From: Pelagibius marinus
Lineage (GTDB): Bacteria; Pseudomonadota; Alphaproteobacteria; Kiloniellales; Kiloniellaceae
Direction: 5' to 3'
Length of the DNA: 64,000 nucleotides
Assembly: GCF_014925385.1 (NCBI RefSeq)
Contig: NZ_JACSDK010000009.1
Location: 1-64,000 of the forward strand
Shown: positions 6,953 to 15,534 of the stretch, one piece after another
Layout: each line of letters opens with the position of its first letter
How positions within the stretch are numbered: position 1 is the stretch's first letter
Notes under the pieces: generated by a model
Databases searched by the model: none
Told to the model about the DNA's origin: nothing
Seen by the model: only the letters and a program-made list of their open reading frames with translations
Position numbers and translations under genes: made by a program

Positions 6953-9544
6953 TTATGCCGCCGCCACCATCTCTCCCTTGGTGGCCAGCCCTTCGGGGCC
7001 GGCGCTGGCGGTCACCTTGTCGCCGTCGCCGATCTTGCCTTCCAGGATCATGCTGGCCAAGGGGTTCTGCAGCTCCCGCTGGATCACCCGCTTCAGCGGA
7101 CGGGCGCCGTAAACCGGGTCGTAGCCCTTGTCGGCCAGCCAGGCCTTGGCCTGCTCGTCCAGCTCCAGCGCGATCTTGCGGTCCTCGAGCATCTTGTGCA
7201 GGCGCTCCAGCTGGATGTCGACGATGCCGGTCATCTGCGGGCGTGTCAGTCGGTGGAACAGCAGCACCTCGTCCAGGCGGTTGAGGAACTCCGGCCGGAA
7301 GGCCTGGCGCACCACTTCCATGACCTGGCCGCGCACCGCGTCGCTGTCCTCGCCCTCCGGCTGGGCCGCCAGGATGTCGGCGCCCAGGTTGGAGGTCAGG
7401 ATGATCATGGTGTTGCGGAAGTCGATGGTCCGGCCCTGGCCGTCGGTCAGGCGGCCGTCATCGAGAACCTGCAGCAGGATGTTGAAGACGTCGGGGTGCG
7501 CCTTCTCCACCTCGTCGAAGAGCACCACCTGGTAGGGCCGACGCCGCACCGCCTCGGTCAGCGCGCCGCCTTCCTCGTAGCCGACATAGCCCGGCGGAGC
7601 GCCGATCATGCGGGCCACCGCGTGCTTTTCCATGTACTCCGACATGTCGAGGCGGACCATGGCCGTCTCGTCGTCGAAGAGGAAACGCGCCAGCGCCTTG
7701 GTCAGCTCGGTCTTGCCGACGCCGGTGGGGCCGAGGAAGAGGAAGGAGCCGATCGGCCGGTTGGGGTCCTGCAGGCCGGCGCGCGCGCGGCGCACGGCGT
7801 TGGAGATCGACACGATGGCGTCCTCCTGGCCGATCACGCTCTCGCGCAGGGCGTCTTCCATGGCAAGCAGCTTCTCGCGCTCGCCTTCGAGCATCTTGTC
7901 GACGGGGATGCCGGTCCAGCGCGACACCACCGCGGCGATGTCGTCCTCCGTCACCTCCTCGTTCAGCATCTGGTGCTCCTGGGCCGCCTCGGCCTCCGAG
8001 AGCTGCTTCTCGAGCCCGGGGATGACGCCGTACTTCAGCTCGCTGGCCTTGTTCAGGTCGCCCTCGCGCTGGGCGATCTCCAGGTCGCTGCGCGCCTGGT
8101 CGAGCTGCTCCTTCAGCCTCTGGGCGCCGGCCAGCTTGTCCTTCTCCGCCTTCCAGCGGCCGGTCAGCTCTTCGGTCTTGGCTTCCAGCTCGGCGATCTC
8201 GGCGGTCAGCTTCTCCAGGCGCTCCTTGGAGGCCTTGTCGCTTTCCTTCTGCAGGGCGTTTTCTTCGATCTTCATCTGCACAAGGCGGCGGTCCAGCTCG
8301 TCGATTTCCTCCGGCTTGGAGTCCACCACCATGCGCAGGCGGCTGGCCGACTCGTCGACCAGGTCGATGGCCTTGTCGGGCAGGAAGCGGTCGGAGATAT
8401 AGCGGTTGGAGAGCGTCGCCGCCGCGACGATGGCGGCATCGGTGATGCGCACGCCGTGGTGCAGCTCGTACTTCTCCTTCAAGCCGCGCAGGATGGAGAC
8501 GGTCTCCTCGACGCTCGGCTCCGGCACGAAGACCGGCTGGAAGCGCCGCGCCAGGGCGGCGTCCTTTTCGATGTACTTGCGGTACTCGTCCAGCGTGGTG
8601 GCCCCGACGCAGTGCAGGTCGCCGCGCGCCAGCGCCGGCTTCAGCATGTTGGAGGCGTCCATGGTGCCTTCCGCCTTGCCGGCGCCGACCAGGGTGTGGA
8701 GTTCGTCGATGAAGACGATGATCTCCCCGCCGGCATCGGCGATCTCCTGCAGCACGGCTTTCAGGCGCTCCTCGAACTCACCGCGGAACTTGGCGCCGGC
8801 GACCATGGCCCCGAGGTCGAGCGACATGAGGCGCTTGTCCTTCAGATTGTCGGGCACGTCGCCGTTGACGATGCGCTGGGCCAGGCCCTCGACGATGGCG
8901 GTCTTGCCGACGCCGGGCTCACCGATCAGCACGGGGTTGTTCTTGGTGCGGCGCGAGAGCACCTGCACGGTGCGGCGGATCTCCTCGTCGCGGCCGATGA
9001 CCGGATCCAGCTTGCCCTCGCGCGCCACCTCGGTGAGGTCGCGGGCATACTTGTTGAGGGCTTCGTACTGGTCCTCGGCGGTGGCCGAATCGGCGCGCCG
9101 GCCCTTGCGCATGGCGTTGATCGCCTGGTTGAGCGACTGCGGCGTCACCCCGGCGGCGGCCAGCGCCTTGGCGGCGGTGGTGCCGGGCAGCATGGCGATG
9201 GCCAGCAGGATGCGCTCGGCGGTCACGTAGGAATCCCCGGCTTCCTCGGACAGCTTCTCGGCCTGGCCGAAGAGGTCGTTGGTCTCCTGCGCCAGGTAGA
9301 GCTGGCCGGCGCCCGCGCCCTCGACCTTCGGCTGCTTGGCCAGCGCCTCGTCGATGGCCTTGACCGCGGCTTCCGGCTTGCCGCCGGCCTGGCGGATGAG
9401 GTTGCGCGCCAGGCCCTCCTCGTCGTCGAGCAGAACCTTCAGCAGGTGTTCGGGAGTGAGGCGTTGGTGGTGCTTACGGCTGGCGAGAGTTTGCGCGGCC
9501 TGGAGGAACCCGCGCGAGCGTTCGGTATAGCGATTGAGATCCAT
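6953..9544 (-). CDS. clpB: ATP-dependent disaggregase ClpB
   Basis: Hexameric Hsp100 chaperone that, with DnaK, pulls polypeptides out of aggregates after heat stress. All parts are present in 863 residues: the Clp N-domain (1-150), AAA1 with GEPGVGKT near 200, the long coiled-coil middle domain (about 400-525) rich in Lys/Glu, and AAA2 with GPTGVGKT near 605. The C-terminal D2 small domain follows with the GARPLKR motif. The middle domain distinguishes it from ClpA and ClpC. The ATG at 9544 has GGGGAAAT upstream. A heat-shock promoter lies about 130 bases before the start. The length is normal and no defects were seen. Confidence 0.98.
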   Translation of the reverse strand: MDLNRYTERSRGFLQAAQTLASRKHHQRLTPEHLLKVLLDDEEGLARNLIRQAGGKPEAAVKAIDEALAKQPKVEGAGAGQLYLAQETNDLFGQAEKLSEEAGDSYVTAERILLAIAMLPGTTAAKALAAAGVTPQSLNQAINAMRKGRRADSATAEDQYEALNKYARDLTEVAREGKLDPVIGRDEEIRRTVQVLSRRTKNNPVLIGEPGVGKTAIVEGLAQRIVNGDVPDNLKDKRLMSLDLGAMVAGAKFRGEFEERLKAVLQEIADAGGEIIVFIDELHTLVGAGKAEGTMDASNMLKPALARGDLHCVGATTLDEYRKYIEKDAALARRFQPVFVPEPSVEETVSILRGLKEKYELHHGVRITDAAIVAAATLSNRYISDRFLPDKAIDLVDESASRLRMVVDSKPEEIDELDRRLVQMKIEENALQKESDKASKERLEKLTAEIAELEAKTEELTGRWKAEKDKLAGAQRLKEQLDQARSDLEIAQREGDLNKASELKYGVIPGLEKQLSEAEAAQEHQMLNEEVTEDDIAAVVSRWTGIPVDKMLEGEREKLLAMEDALRESVIGQEDAIVSISNAVRRARAGLQDPNRPIGSFLFLGPTGVGKTELTKALARFLFDDETAMVRLDMSEYMEKHAVARMIGAPPGYVGYEEGGALTEAVRRRPYQVVLFDEVEKAHPDVFNILLQVLDDGRLTDGQGRTIDFRNTMIILTSNLGADILAAQPEGEDSDAVRGQVMEVVRQAFRPEFLNRLDEVLLFHRLTRPQMTGIVDIQLERLHKMLEDRKIALELDEQAKAWLADKGYDPVYGARPLKRVIQRELQNPLASMILEGKIGDGDKVTASAGPEGLATKGEMVAAA

Positions 9545-10050
9545 CTATTTCCCCTTTCCCGCACCCGGTGAGCGGCATGCAGGTGACCAGATCCATAATA
9601 CTGCAGCGATCGCGCCCATCCCAGTGGCACGCGCCCGCCTTTGCCGGCCGTGGCGGCCCGGCTTCCTTAGGAGATATGGGGCTGTTGCAAAAAAGACACA
9701 AGAGCTGAAAGGGGCAAAAAAATCCGCCGGAAAAGCCACCTTTCCGGCCGCCCCCGGTGCTGCCGGGAAAGCCGCCGGCAGAACGCGGCCGGGAGCGCGC
9801 CTGCCCGCCGCCATCGCTCTGAAAGGGCACCACCGGCTGTCGCGAATTGACAACCATTGATACTGTATTGAGCGATTTGCTAGGTTCGAAAGATTGTAGG
9901 ATGGCCGCTCACAATAAGAACAGGCAAAACATACCAAGCGACAGTTATTGCACAGTCATGTAGGCCTGATAATGCTGGAATACCAGCACTAGTACTGTGG
10001 GATTTCTATATCTCTATTTAAGATGCCTGAAAGTCAAAGGGGGGCAAAGC
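9545..10050. other. Divergent control region between clpB and the BCCT transporter
   Basis: No gene is supported. The clpB side holds a sigma-32-like promoter (9674-9702). The transporter side, from 9845 on, is AT-rich and contains the hairpin TGCTGG-AATA-CCAGCA (9973-9988) and the near-palindrome CAGCACTAGTACTG (9984-9997), possible operator sites for osmotic or betaine control. Confidence 0.45.
9674..9702 (-). promoter_or_regulatory. Heat-shock (sigma-32, RpoH) promoter of clpB
   Basis: Read on the minus strand, CTTGTG (9702-9697) is followed by a 15-base spacer and CCCCATAT (9681-9674). This matches the RpoH consensus CTTGAA / CCCCATnT with correct spacing. Transcription would start near 9666, giving a leader of about 120 bases before the clpB ATG. 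ClpB is a classic RpoH target, so position and gene agree. Confidence 0.7.
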
Positions 10051-11658
10051 ATGAGCAATCCCGAGGTTACTGAATACGAAGTCGGCCAAGACAATATACA
10101 GCCCTTCGGCCTCGATATTCACAATCCCGTCTTCGTCGTTTCCGCACTAAGCATCACCATCTTCGTCCTGCTGACACTGGCCTTCCAGACGGAGGCGACC
10201 GCGTTCTTCGGCTGGCTCAGGCCCTTCCTGACCTCGACCTTCGACTGGTTCTTCCTGCTCTCGGCCAACATCTTCGTCCTCTTCGGCATTGTGCTGGTGA
10301 TTACGCCTCTGGGGTCGGTGCGCCTGGGCGGCGCCGACGCCAAGCCGGAGTATTCCTACCTCGGCTGGTTCGCCATGCTCTTCGCCGCCGGCATGGGCAT
10401 CGGCCTCATGTTCTTCGGCGTGTCGGAGCCGATGTCCCACTTCGGTTCCTCCATGGGCGGCACCGTCCTGGAGAACGGCGTGCGCACGGACTGGGCGCCG
10501 CTGGGCGCGGCGGCCGGCGACATCGAGGCGGCGCGCAACCTGGGCATGGCCGCGACCATCTTCCACTGGGCGCTGCATCCCTGGGCGATCTATGCCGTGG
10601 TCGCCCTGGCCCTGGCCTTCTTCGCCTACAACTACAACCTGCCGCTCACCCTGCGCTCCGCCTTCTATCCGATCTTCGGCGAGGCGGTCTGGGGCTGGGT
10701 CGGCCACATCATCGACACCCTGGCCGTCTTCGCGACGCTCTTCGGCCTCGCCACCTCACTGGGTTTCGGCACCGAGCAGGCGCTGGCCGGCCTGAACTTC
10801 CTCTTCGACACACCGACGGGCAACGGCGCGCGCGTGCTGTTGATCTCGGCGATCACCGCCGCCGCCCTCATCTCGGTGCTGCGCGGCCTGGACGGCGGCG
10901 TGAAGGTGCTCTCGGAGATCAACATCGCGCTGGCCCTGCTGCTGATGGTCTTCATCCTCGCCGTCGGCCCGACGGCGGCGATTCTGGAGACCGTGGTTTC
11001 CGGCGGCATCGCCTACGTCAAGGAAGTCGTGCCGCTGTCCATGCCCTTCGGGCGCGAAGACGCCAACTTCTCCCAGGGCTGGACCTCCTTCTACTGGGCC
11101 TGGTGGATCTCCTGGTCACCCTTCGTCGGCATGTTCATCGCGCGGGTCTCGCGTGGCCGCACGGTGCGCGAGTTCATCATCTGCGTCGTCTTCGTGCCGA
11201 CCATCGTCAGCATCTTCTGGATGGCCGTCTTCGGCGGCACCGCCATCGACCAGGTGATCGCCGATCCGCAAGCCTCGGTGCAGTCCGCCTCCCTGGAGCT
11301 GAAGCTCTTCGAGATGCTGAAGCACCTGCCGCTGGCCTGGCTGACCTCGATCCTCGGCATCATCCTGGTGATCGTGTTCTTCGTGACCTCCTCGGACTCC
11401 GGTTCGCTGGTCATCGACACCATCACCGCCGGCGGCAAGACCGACGCCCCGGTGTCCCAGCGCGTCTTCTGGTGCACCTTTGAGGGTCTGGTGGCCGCGG
11501 CCCTGCTGCTGGTCGGCGGCGCGGGCGCGCTGACCGCCCTGCAGGCCATGGCGGTCTCCACGGGCTTTCCTTTCACCATCGTGCTGCTGCTGATGTGCGT
11601 CAGCCTGCTGATCGGGCTGAACCGGGCGCGCAAGGACTCGGCGCAGACCACGAATTAA
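10051..11658 (+). CDS. BCCT family transporter (betaine/choline/carnitine)
   Basis: Twelve-helix secondary transporter that imports compatible solutes such as glycine betaine or choline using the sodium or proton gradient. Family motifs are present: GMGIGLMFFGVSEPM near residues 115-130 and the BCCT signature GWTSFYWAWWISWSP near 340. The GMGIG glycines in helix 3 fit the sodium-coupled members better than carnitine exchangers. The product has 535 residues, with a short C-terminal tail and therefore no long osmosensing domain. The ATG at 10051 has a strong AAAGGGGGG site; an upstream frame start at 9997 is discarded. A strong terminator follows at 11716. Substrate choice among betaine, choline and ectoine cannot be fixed from sequence. 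Confidence 0.93.
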   Translation: MSNPEVTEYEVGQDNIQPFGLDIHNPVFVVSALSITIFVLLTLAFQTEATAFFGWLRPFLTSTFDWFFLLSANIFVLFGIVLVITPLGSVRLGGADAKPEYSYLGWFAMLFAAGMGIGLMFFGVSEPMSHFGSSMGGTVLENGVRTDWAPLGAAAGDIEAARNLGMAATIFHWALHPWAIYAVVALALAFFAYNYNLPLTLRSAFYPIFGEAVWGWVGHIIDTLAVFATLFGLATSLGFGTEQALAGLNFLFDTPTGNGARVLLISAITAAALISVLRGLDGGVKVLSEINIALALLLMVFILAVGPTAAILETVVSGGIAYVKEVVPLSMPFGREDANFSQGWTSFYWAWWISWSPFVGMFIARVSRGRTVREFIICVVFVPTIVSIFWMAVFGGTAIDQVIADPQASVQSASLELKLFEMLKHLPLAWLTSILGIILVIVFFVTSSDSGSLVIDTITAGGKTDAPVSQRVFWCTFEGLVAAALLLVGGAGALTALQAMAVSTGFPFTIVLLLMCVSLLIGLNRARKDSAQTTN

Positions 11659-11715
11659 TCCCCCCGGAATGAAGAAGGGCGACGCGAGCCGCCCTTCTCA
11701 CTCCGAACTGAGAAA

Positions 11716-11743
11716 GGCTCCGCCGCCCGGCGGAGCCTTTTTT
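11716..11743 (+). terminator. Rho-independent terminator of the BCCT transporter gene
   Basis: GGCTCCGCC-GCCC-GGCGGAGCC is a perfect 9-bp stem followed directly by six T residues, 57 bases after the transporter stop. A smaller stem (GAAGGGCG / CGCCCTTC, 11674-11697) lies just before it. Confidence 0.92.
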
Positions 11744-11748
11744 CCGCT

Positions 11749-11844
11749 GGAGCAACCCGCGCCGGCACGGGCGCGGATAGGTTGCTCCAAACTTCAACGA
11801 TAGATCAGTTTCCCCTCGATCAGGTGAGTCCTCCTGATCGAGGG
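11749..11844. repeat. Two inverted repeats between convergent transporter and usp genes
   Basis: TGGAGCAACC pairs with GGTTGCTCCA across 11749-11789, with an inner CGCGCC / GGCGCG pair. CCCTCGATCAGG pairs perfectly with CCTGATCGAGGG (11813-11824 with 11833-11844). Neither is followed by a T-run in either direction. The second sits right after the minus-strand usp gene and may end its transcript or protect its 3' end. Confidence 0.6.
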
Positions 11845-11849
11845 TTGCC

Positions 11850-12263
11850 CTAGCGCACGATAAAGACCGAGATGTCCGTGTGGGATGCCAGGTAGCCGGC
11901 ATTGGAGGAGAAGATATGCTCGGCGAAGCCCGGCACGTGCGAGGCCATGATGATCAGGTCGGCGCCGATCTCGTGCGCCTCGCGGCCCAGCTTGTCGTCC
12001 AGGTCGATGGTCGGGTCCGGGCTGACGATGGCGTGGGCGCCGATCTCGATGCCGTACTTGGCGCCCTGCGCCGCGGCGTATTCGCTGAGCTTGGCCTCGA
12101 ATTCCTTGGGATTGTGGGCCACCGAAGAGGGCGCGGAAGCGGTCACCGCCACCATCTGCACCGGCGCCTTGTAGTGATTCGACAGGTCGGCGGCCGTCGC
12201 CACGGCCTTGTCCAGCTTGTCCGCGTGGCGCAGATCGACCGGAACCATGATTTTCTTATACAT
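11850..12263 (-). CDS. Universal stress protein (UspA family)
   Basis: A 137-residue single-domain Usp protein, a Rossmann-like fold that often binds ATP and supports survival under stress or starvation. The start KKIMVPVDL and the C-terminal ADLIIMASHVPG segment are family hallmarks. The end of the nucleotide loop is unusual: where ATP-binding members have G-x2-G-x9-G-S/T, this one reads VPGFAEHIFSSNAGYLASH, so ATP binding is uncertain. The ATG at 12263 has GGGAGCG upstream on the minus strand. It converges with the osmolyte transporter, which fits a stress-related neighbourhood but does not prove shared control. Confidence 0.88.
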   Translation of the reverse strand: MYKKIMVPVDLRHADKLDKAVATAADLSNHYKAPVQMVAVTASAPSSVAHNPKEFEAKLSEYAAAQGAKYGIEIGAHAIVSPDPTIDLDDKLGREAHEIGADLIIMASHVPGFAEHIFSSNAGYLASHTDISVFIVR

Positions 12264-12510
12264 GAGGCGCTCCCGTTATATTTGCGCGGCCGCGTTCCCC
12301 TGCCACCGCTCTATATCAGCTAAAGAACTACTCAGGCCGCGAGCCTATACAAAGGCAATGCGTCGGGTCAAACCGACCTGCCGGCGATTCTATATTCACT
12401 TTTCTTACGGATATTAGCTCCGGCGGCGACAGACCCGGGAACCTTTAGCGCATAACTTCCGATTTGCTTTCGCCCCAGGCGACCACGTCATGGCCATTCG
12501 CGCCGTCCGA

Positions 12511-12550
12511 GAAAAAAAGAGCCCCGGCGCCGCTGCTGCGGGGCCGGGGC
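12511..12550 (-). terminator. Intrinsic terminator of the candidate small RNA
   Basis: GCCCCGGC (12521-12528) pairs with GCCGGGGC (12543-12550), with an inner CCGC / GCGG pair and a TGCT loop. On the minus strand it is followed by TC and seven T residues (12518-12512). No protein gene on the minus strand lies upstream for thousands of bases, so it must serve a non-coding transcript. Confidence 0.8.
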
Positions 12551-12675
12551 GGGTCATTGCCCAAAAGTAGGATCAGGAGAGATCAATGCTTACCCCGCCG
12601 AAGCCCCCGGTCTTTCCCCTTGGGGAATGTCTCCTTGAGCACGGCAGCGAAGAGCATGAGGGGGACCCTAAGGCG
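12511..12675 (-). ncRNA. Candidate Fur-repressed small RNA of about 165 nt
   Basis: On the minus strand a promoter (TTGCTA at 12710-12705, 17-base spacer, TTAAGA at 12687-12682) predicts a start near 12675. A strong intrinsic terminator ends the transcript at about 12511. No convincing frame lies between. A Fur-box-like operator fills the spacer. The RNA would contain a pyrimidine-rich, anti-Shine-Dalgarno stretch, GATCTCTCCTGATCC, about 100 nt from the 5' end, able to pair with ribosome sites. The design parallels RyhB-type iron-sparing RNAs. No known family is recognised, and expression is not shown. Confidence 0.5.
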
Positions 12676-12688
12676 ATTCGTTCTTAAT

Positions 12689-12703
12689 TGCAAATGATTA
12701 TCA
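12689..12703. promoter_or_regulatory. Fur-type iron box
   Basis: TGCAAAT-G-ATTATCA matches the 7-1-7 Fur consensus TGATAAT-n-ATTATCA at 12 of 14 arm positions. It lies exactly between the -35 and -10 elements of the minus-strand promoter, the standard place for repression. It stands 216 bases before the MOSC gene, too far to be an obvious operator for that gene. Confidence 0.6.
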
Positions 12704-12918
12704 ATAGCAACGCTAAAGAGGGAGTTGGCTGGTTTTCCGGCCTCAGCGGGGGCCCGGAAGGGGTGCGTGGTCTGTCCGACAGGCCGCCGGGGCGGGCCGA
12801 ACGCCGCAGGGCCGGGGCGCCGCTTGACAGGGCGGCGGGCGGCGCGATGAACTGCGCTGCAGCAAAGCCGTAACGACCGCGTGCCCCTTTCCGGGCCGAG
12901 AAGGGAAATTCAGGCCCG

Positions 12919-13656
12919 ATGTCGACCACCGTGGAACAGATCTACCGCTACCCCGTGAAGGGGCTGAACGGCGAGCCCCTGGAACGGGTCATGCTGACGC
13001 CGGGCGAGGGAATCCCCGAAGACCGCCGCTACGCCATCGCCTATGGCCGCGGTACCGGTGCCAAGCCCGGCTTCTTCGAGTTGACCCAGGAGGAGCGGCT
13101 GGCCCAGCTGCGCATCGCCTACGATCCGGGAGACAATTCGGGGGGGCCGACGCTCACCATCAGCCGCCAGGGCCGCCAGGTCGTCACGGCCAAGCCCAGC
13201 GACCAGACCGGGCAGATGCTGCTCAACCAGTTCTTCGCCGGCTTCCTGGCCGGCTCGCCGCGCGGCACGCCCGCGTTCAAGGAGATCGGCCAGGAGGCCG
13301 CCCGGCCCGCGCCCGTCTCCCTCATCAATCTGGCCAGCCTGCGCGACTTCGAGCGCGTAGCGCGCCAGCCGGTCGATCCACGCCGCTTCCGCGCCAACAT
13401 CCTGATCGACGGCCTGCCGGCCTGGGGCGAGTTCGCCTGGCTGGACCGGGAGATCCGTATCGGCGGCGCCAAGCTGAAGATCATCGAGCGCATCCAGCGC
13501 TGCGCGGCCACCAACGTGAACCCGCAGACCGCCGAGCGCGACATGAACATCCCGCTGACCCTGCGCAAGGGCTTCGGCCACATGGATATGGGGGTCTATG
13601 CGGAGGTGGTGGAAGGCGGCGAAATAACGGTCGGCGACACGGTCGGCGACGCCTAG
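12919..13656 (+). CDS. MOSC domain-containing protein (YcbX/mARC-like)
   Basis: A 245-residue protein with the MOSC N-terminal beta-barrel (residues 1-100, starting QIYRYPVKGL) and a C-terminal MOSC domain. The conserved Mo-cofactor-binding cysteine appears in ERIQRCAATNVNP near residue 195. Relatives reduce N-hydroxylated compounds using molybdenum cofactor. Unlike E. coli YcbX it lacks a ferredoxin domain, so it needs a separate electron donor. The ATG at 12919 follows AAGGGAAA. It stands alone between a regulatory region and a minus-strand gene. The substrate is unknown. Confidence 0.88.
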   Translation: MSTTVEQIYRYPVKGLNGEPLERVMLTPGEGIPEDRRYAIAYGRGTGAKPGFFELTQEERLAQLRIAYDPGDNSGGPTLTISRQGRQVVTAKPSDQTGQMLLNQFFAGFLAGSPRGTPAFKEIGQEAARPAPVSLINLASLRDFERVARQPVDPRRFRANILIDGLPAWGEFAWLDREIRIGGAKLKIIERIQRCAATNVNPQTAERDMNIPLTLRKGFGHMDMGVYAEVVEGGEITVGDTVGDA

Positions 13657-13764
13657 AGGGTCGCCGCAACCCGGCGGGCAGAGAGACCTATCCGGCTTCC
13701 TGCAGCCGGCCGGAGCGGATCTCCGGCCGCAAAATCAGCACAATGAAATTAAGGGATACGGCCT

Positions 13765-14409
13765 TCAGGGAACGACCGGATCGCTCTCGCTTTCGGAAGA
13801 AGCTTCCTTTTTGCGCGGCTGGCCGTCTTCGCTGGCCCGCGGCTTGCGCGCGCGGCTGCGGCGCGGCTTCTGTGGGGCTTCGCCGCCAGCGTCCTGGCCG
13901 CCGTCCTGGCCGTTGGCCCCAGCGGAAGCCGGCACGGCCTCGATCTCGGGCTGCTCGGCGCCAGGCTGGCTGACTTCGGGCTGCTCGGCCGCCGGCTGAT
14001 CCGCCGCGGACGTCACGCCGTTGTCCTTCGCCGCTTCCCCGCCATCCGCCACGGCGTTGCCGTTGGCTTCCTCGCCTTCGGCGCCGCTATAGGGCTGCTG
14101 CGGCTGACGCTCTTCCTGGCGGCGGCCGCCCGATTGCGGATCGGTGCTGTCGCTGAGGATGCGGAAATAGTGTTCCGCATGCTGGTAATAGGCTTCAGCG
14201 GCGACCCGGTCACCGGCAGAAGTCGCATCCCGCGCCAGGGTCAGGTACTTCTCGTAGACCTGACGGGCATTGCCGCGGACTCGACCGTCGGGGCCGTTGC
14301 TGTCGAATGTGTGGGTCCGCGACTGTCCGCCGCCGCCGCCACCACCACTGTGCTGTTTGCGATTTGTGCGGCCACGCGGCCGACGTCCGCTATTGGAACC
14401 TTGTCTCAT
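13765..14409 (-). CDS. DUF4167 domain-containing protein
   Basis: An alphaproteobacterial protein of unknown function with a short conserved N-terminal domain. Residues 1-30 are basic and Gly-rich (RRPRGRTNRK, then seven glycines), suggesting nucleic-acid binding. Residues 35-85 hold the DUF4167 core (VRGNARQVYEKYLTLARDA... AEAYYQHAEHYFRI), which looks helical. The rest is a low-complexity tail rich in Glu, Ala, Pro and Gln that ends in a basic KPRRSRARKPR patch. The ATG at 14409 starts right before the conserved MRQGSN block; a longer frame from 14469 is rejected. It is commonly found just after prmC, as here, which hints at a link with translation or RNA. Confidence 0.82.
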   Translation of the reverse strand: MRQGSNSGRRPRGRTNRKQHSGGGGGGGQSRTHTFDSNGPDGRVRGNARQVYEKYLTLARDATSAGDRVAAEAYYQHAEHYFRILSDSTDPQSGGRRQEERQPQQPYSGAEGEEANGNAVADGGEAAKDNGVTSAADQPAAEQPEVSQPGAEQPEIEAVPASAGANGQDGGQDAGGEAPQKPRRSRARKPRASEDGQPRKKEASSESESDPVVP

Positions 14410-14670
14410 CGTTCGCTTTTTTGCTTCAGAATGGATTTCTTGCCACTCGCGCCCTGCGGAATCGCTCACTTGGCGATTTCGCTAGCTCTAAACCACACAC
14501 AAGTTAATTTTGGGTGGTGTTGCGTCTCCCCGAGACGCGGGAGCCATTTGGCTCGGCCCATTCAACGTAGAGGGCTTTGCCCGGCTTTCCAACTCTTTTT
14601 TTCACTTATCCACGGCTCTCTTCAGCCTTGGAACCCGCATTATTCCGCGCTTTGGCGGCCTGCTCACGGT

Positions 14671-15534
14671 TCAGCCCCCCGCCGCTGCGACGGCCAGCAG
14701 GCAGCGCTCGATTCCCGCGAGATCGCGCGCACGCCGCAACGGCCTGAGCCCCGCCGCGACGAGCAGTTCCTCCACCGCCGCCGCCTGCCCCTGGCCGATC
14801 TCCAGAGCGAGCAATCCGCCGGGCGCCAGGACCGCCGCGGCGGCCGGGATCAGGCTTCGATAGGCCTCCAGTCCGTCGGCGCCGCCGTCGAGCGCCGCGG
14901 CGGGATCGTAGCCCGCGACCTCCGGCGCCAGGGCGGCGATCTCGGCGCTGGCGATGTAGGGCGGATTGCTGACGATGACGTCCCAAGGCGTCGGCGCCAG
15001 CGCCAGGCCGTCGTCCCAGGAATGCCGCAGAAAGCGCGCCCGCGCCGCCAGGCCCAGGCGCTGCGCATTGGCGGCGGCCTGGGCGACCGCCTCGGCGCTG
15101 AGGTCGATGCCGCACCCCTGCGCCGCCGGCAGCTCGCTGAGCAGCGCCAGCAGCAGACAGCCGCTGCCGGTGCCGAGGTCCAACAGACGCAGGGCGGCGT
15201 CGCGCTCGGCGACCTCCGCCAGCACCGCCTCCACCAGGGTCTCGCTGTCCGGGCGCGGGTCCAGGGTGGCCGCGTTGAGGGCGAAGGGCAGGCTCCAGAA
15301 CTCCCGCTCCCCCAGGATGCGCGACAACGGCTCGCGGGCGGCGCGGCGGTTCACCGCCGCCTCGATGCGCCCGGTCTCGCCGTCAGTCAACGCGCGCTCC
15401 GGGGAGCCCAGCAGCAGTTCCGGCCCGCCGCCCAGCAGGCGGCAGACCAGCAGGCGCGCCTCGCGCCGGGAGTCTTCGATACCGGCCGCGGCCAGGCGCG
15501 CGCCCGCCTGCGCGACGGCCTCAGCGAGAGTCAC
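14671..15534 (-). CDS. prmC: Peptide chain release factor N5-glutamine methyltransferase PrmC
   Basis: Methylates the glutamine of the GGQ motif in release factors 1 and 2, which speeds peptide release. The 287-residue protein has an N-terminal helical substrate-binding domain (1-75) and a Rossmann methyltransferase domain with the SAM loop [13 protein letters not shown] near 120 and the catalytic NPPY motif near residue 190. The start is a GTG at 15534 that overlaps the prfA stop by four bases (GTGA), so it is translationally coupled to its own substrate gene. A longer in-frame extension upstream lies inside prfA and is discarded. Confidence 0.95.
   Translation of the reverse strand: MTLAEAVAQAGARLAAAGIEDSRREARLLVCRLLGGGPELLLGSPERALTDGETGRIEAAVNRRAAREPLSRILGEREFWSLPFALNAATLDPRPDSETLVEAVLAEVAERDAALRLLDLGTGSGCLLLALLSELPAAQGCGIDLSAEAVAQAAANAQRLGLAARARFLRHSWDDGLALAPTPWDVIVSNPPYIASAEIAALAPEVAGYDPAAALDGGADGLEAYRSLIPAAAAVLAPGGLLALEIGQGQAAAVEELLVAAGLRPLRRARDLAGIERCLLAVAAAGG

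Larger units (their letters stand above)
12264..12918. other. 655-base protein-free region holding a Fur box and a candidate small RNA
   Basis: Short frames on both strands look like chance. The region contains an iron-box-like operator, a well-placed minus-strand promoter and a strong minus-strand terminator, described separately. The part from 12750 to 12900 shows nothing recognisable. Confidence 0.5.

Noticed and set aside
6890-9571. 893-codon open frame antisense to clpB
   Set aside because: It is the mirror of a clear ClpB gene. Its composition (His/Val/Leu/Gly/Ala-rich) is that of reverse frames in GC-rich DNA, and no domain is visible.
9847-9875. TTGACA at 9847 as the promoter of the BCCT gene
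   Set aside because: No acceptable -10 at 16-18 bases; the start of that transcript remains unknown.
12464-12697. Plus-strand 77-codon frame in the Fur-box region
   Set aside because: It runs through a terminator hairpin and a promoter on the other strand, and is Arg/Pro/Ser-rich.
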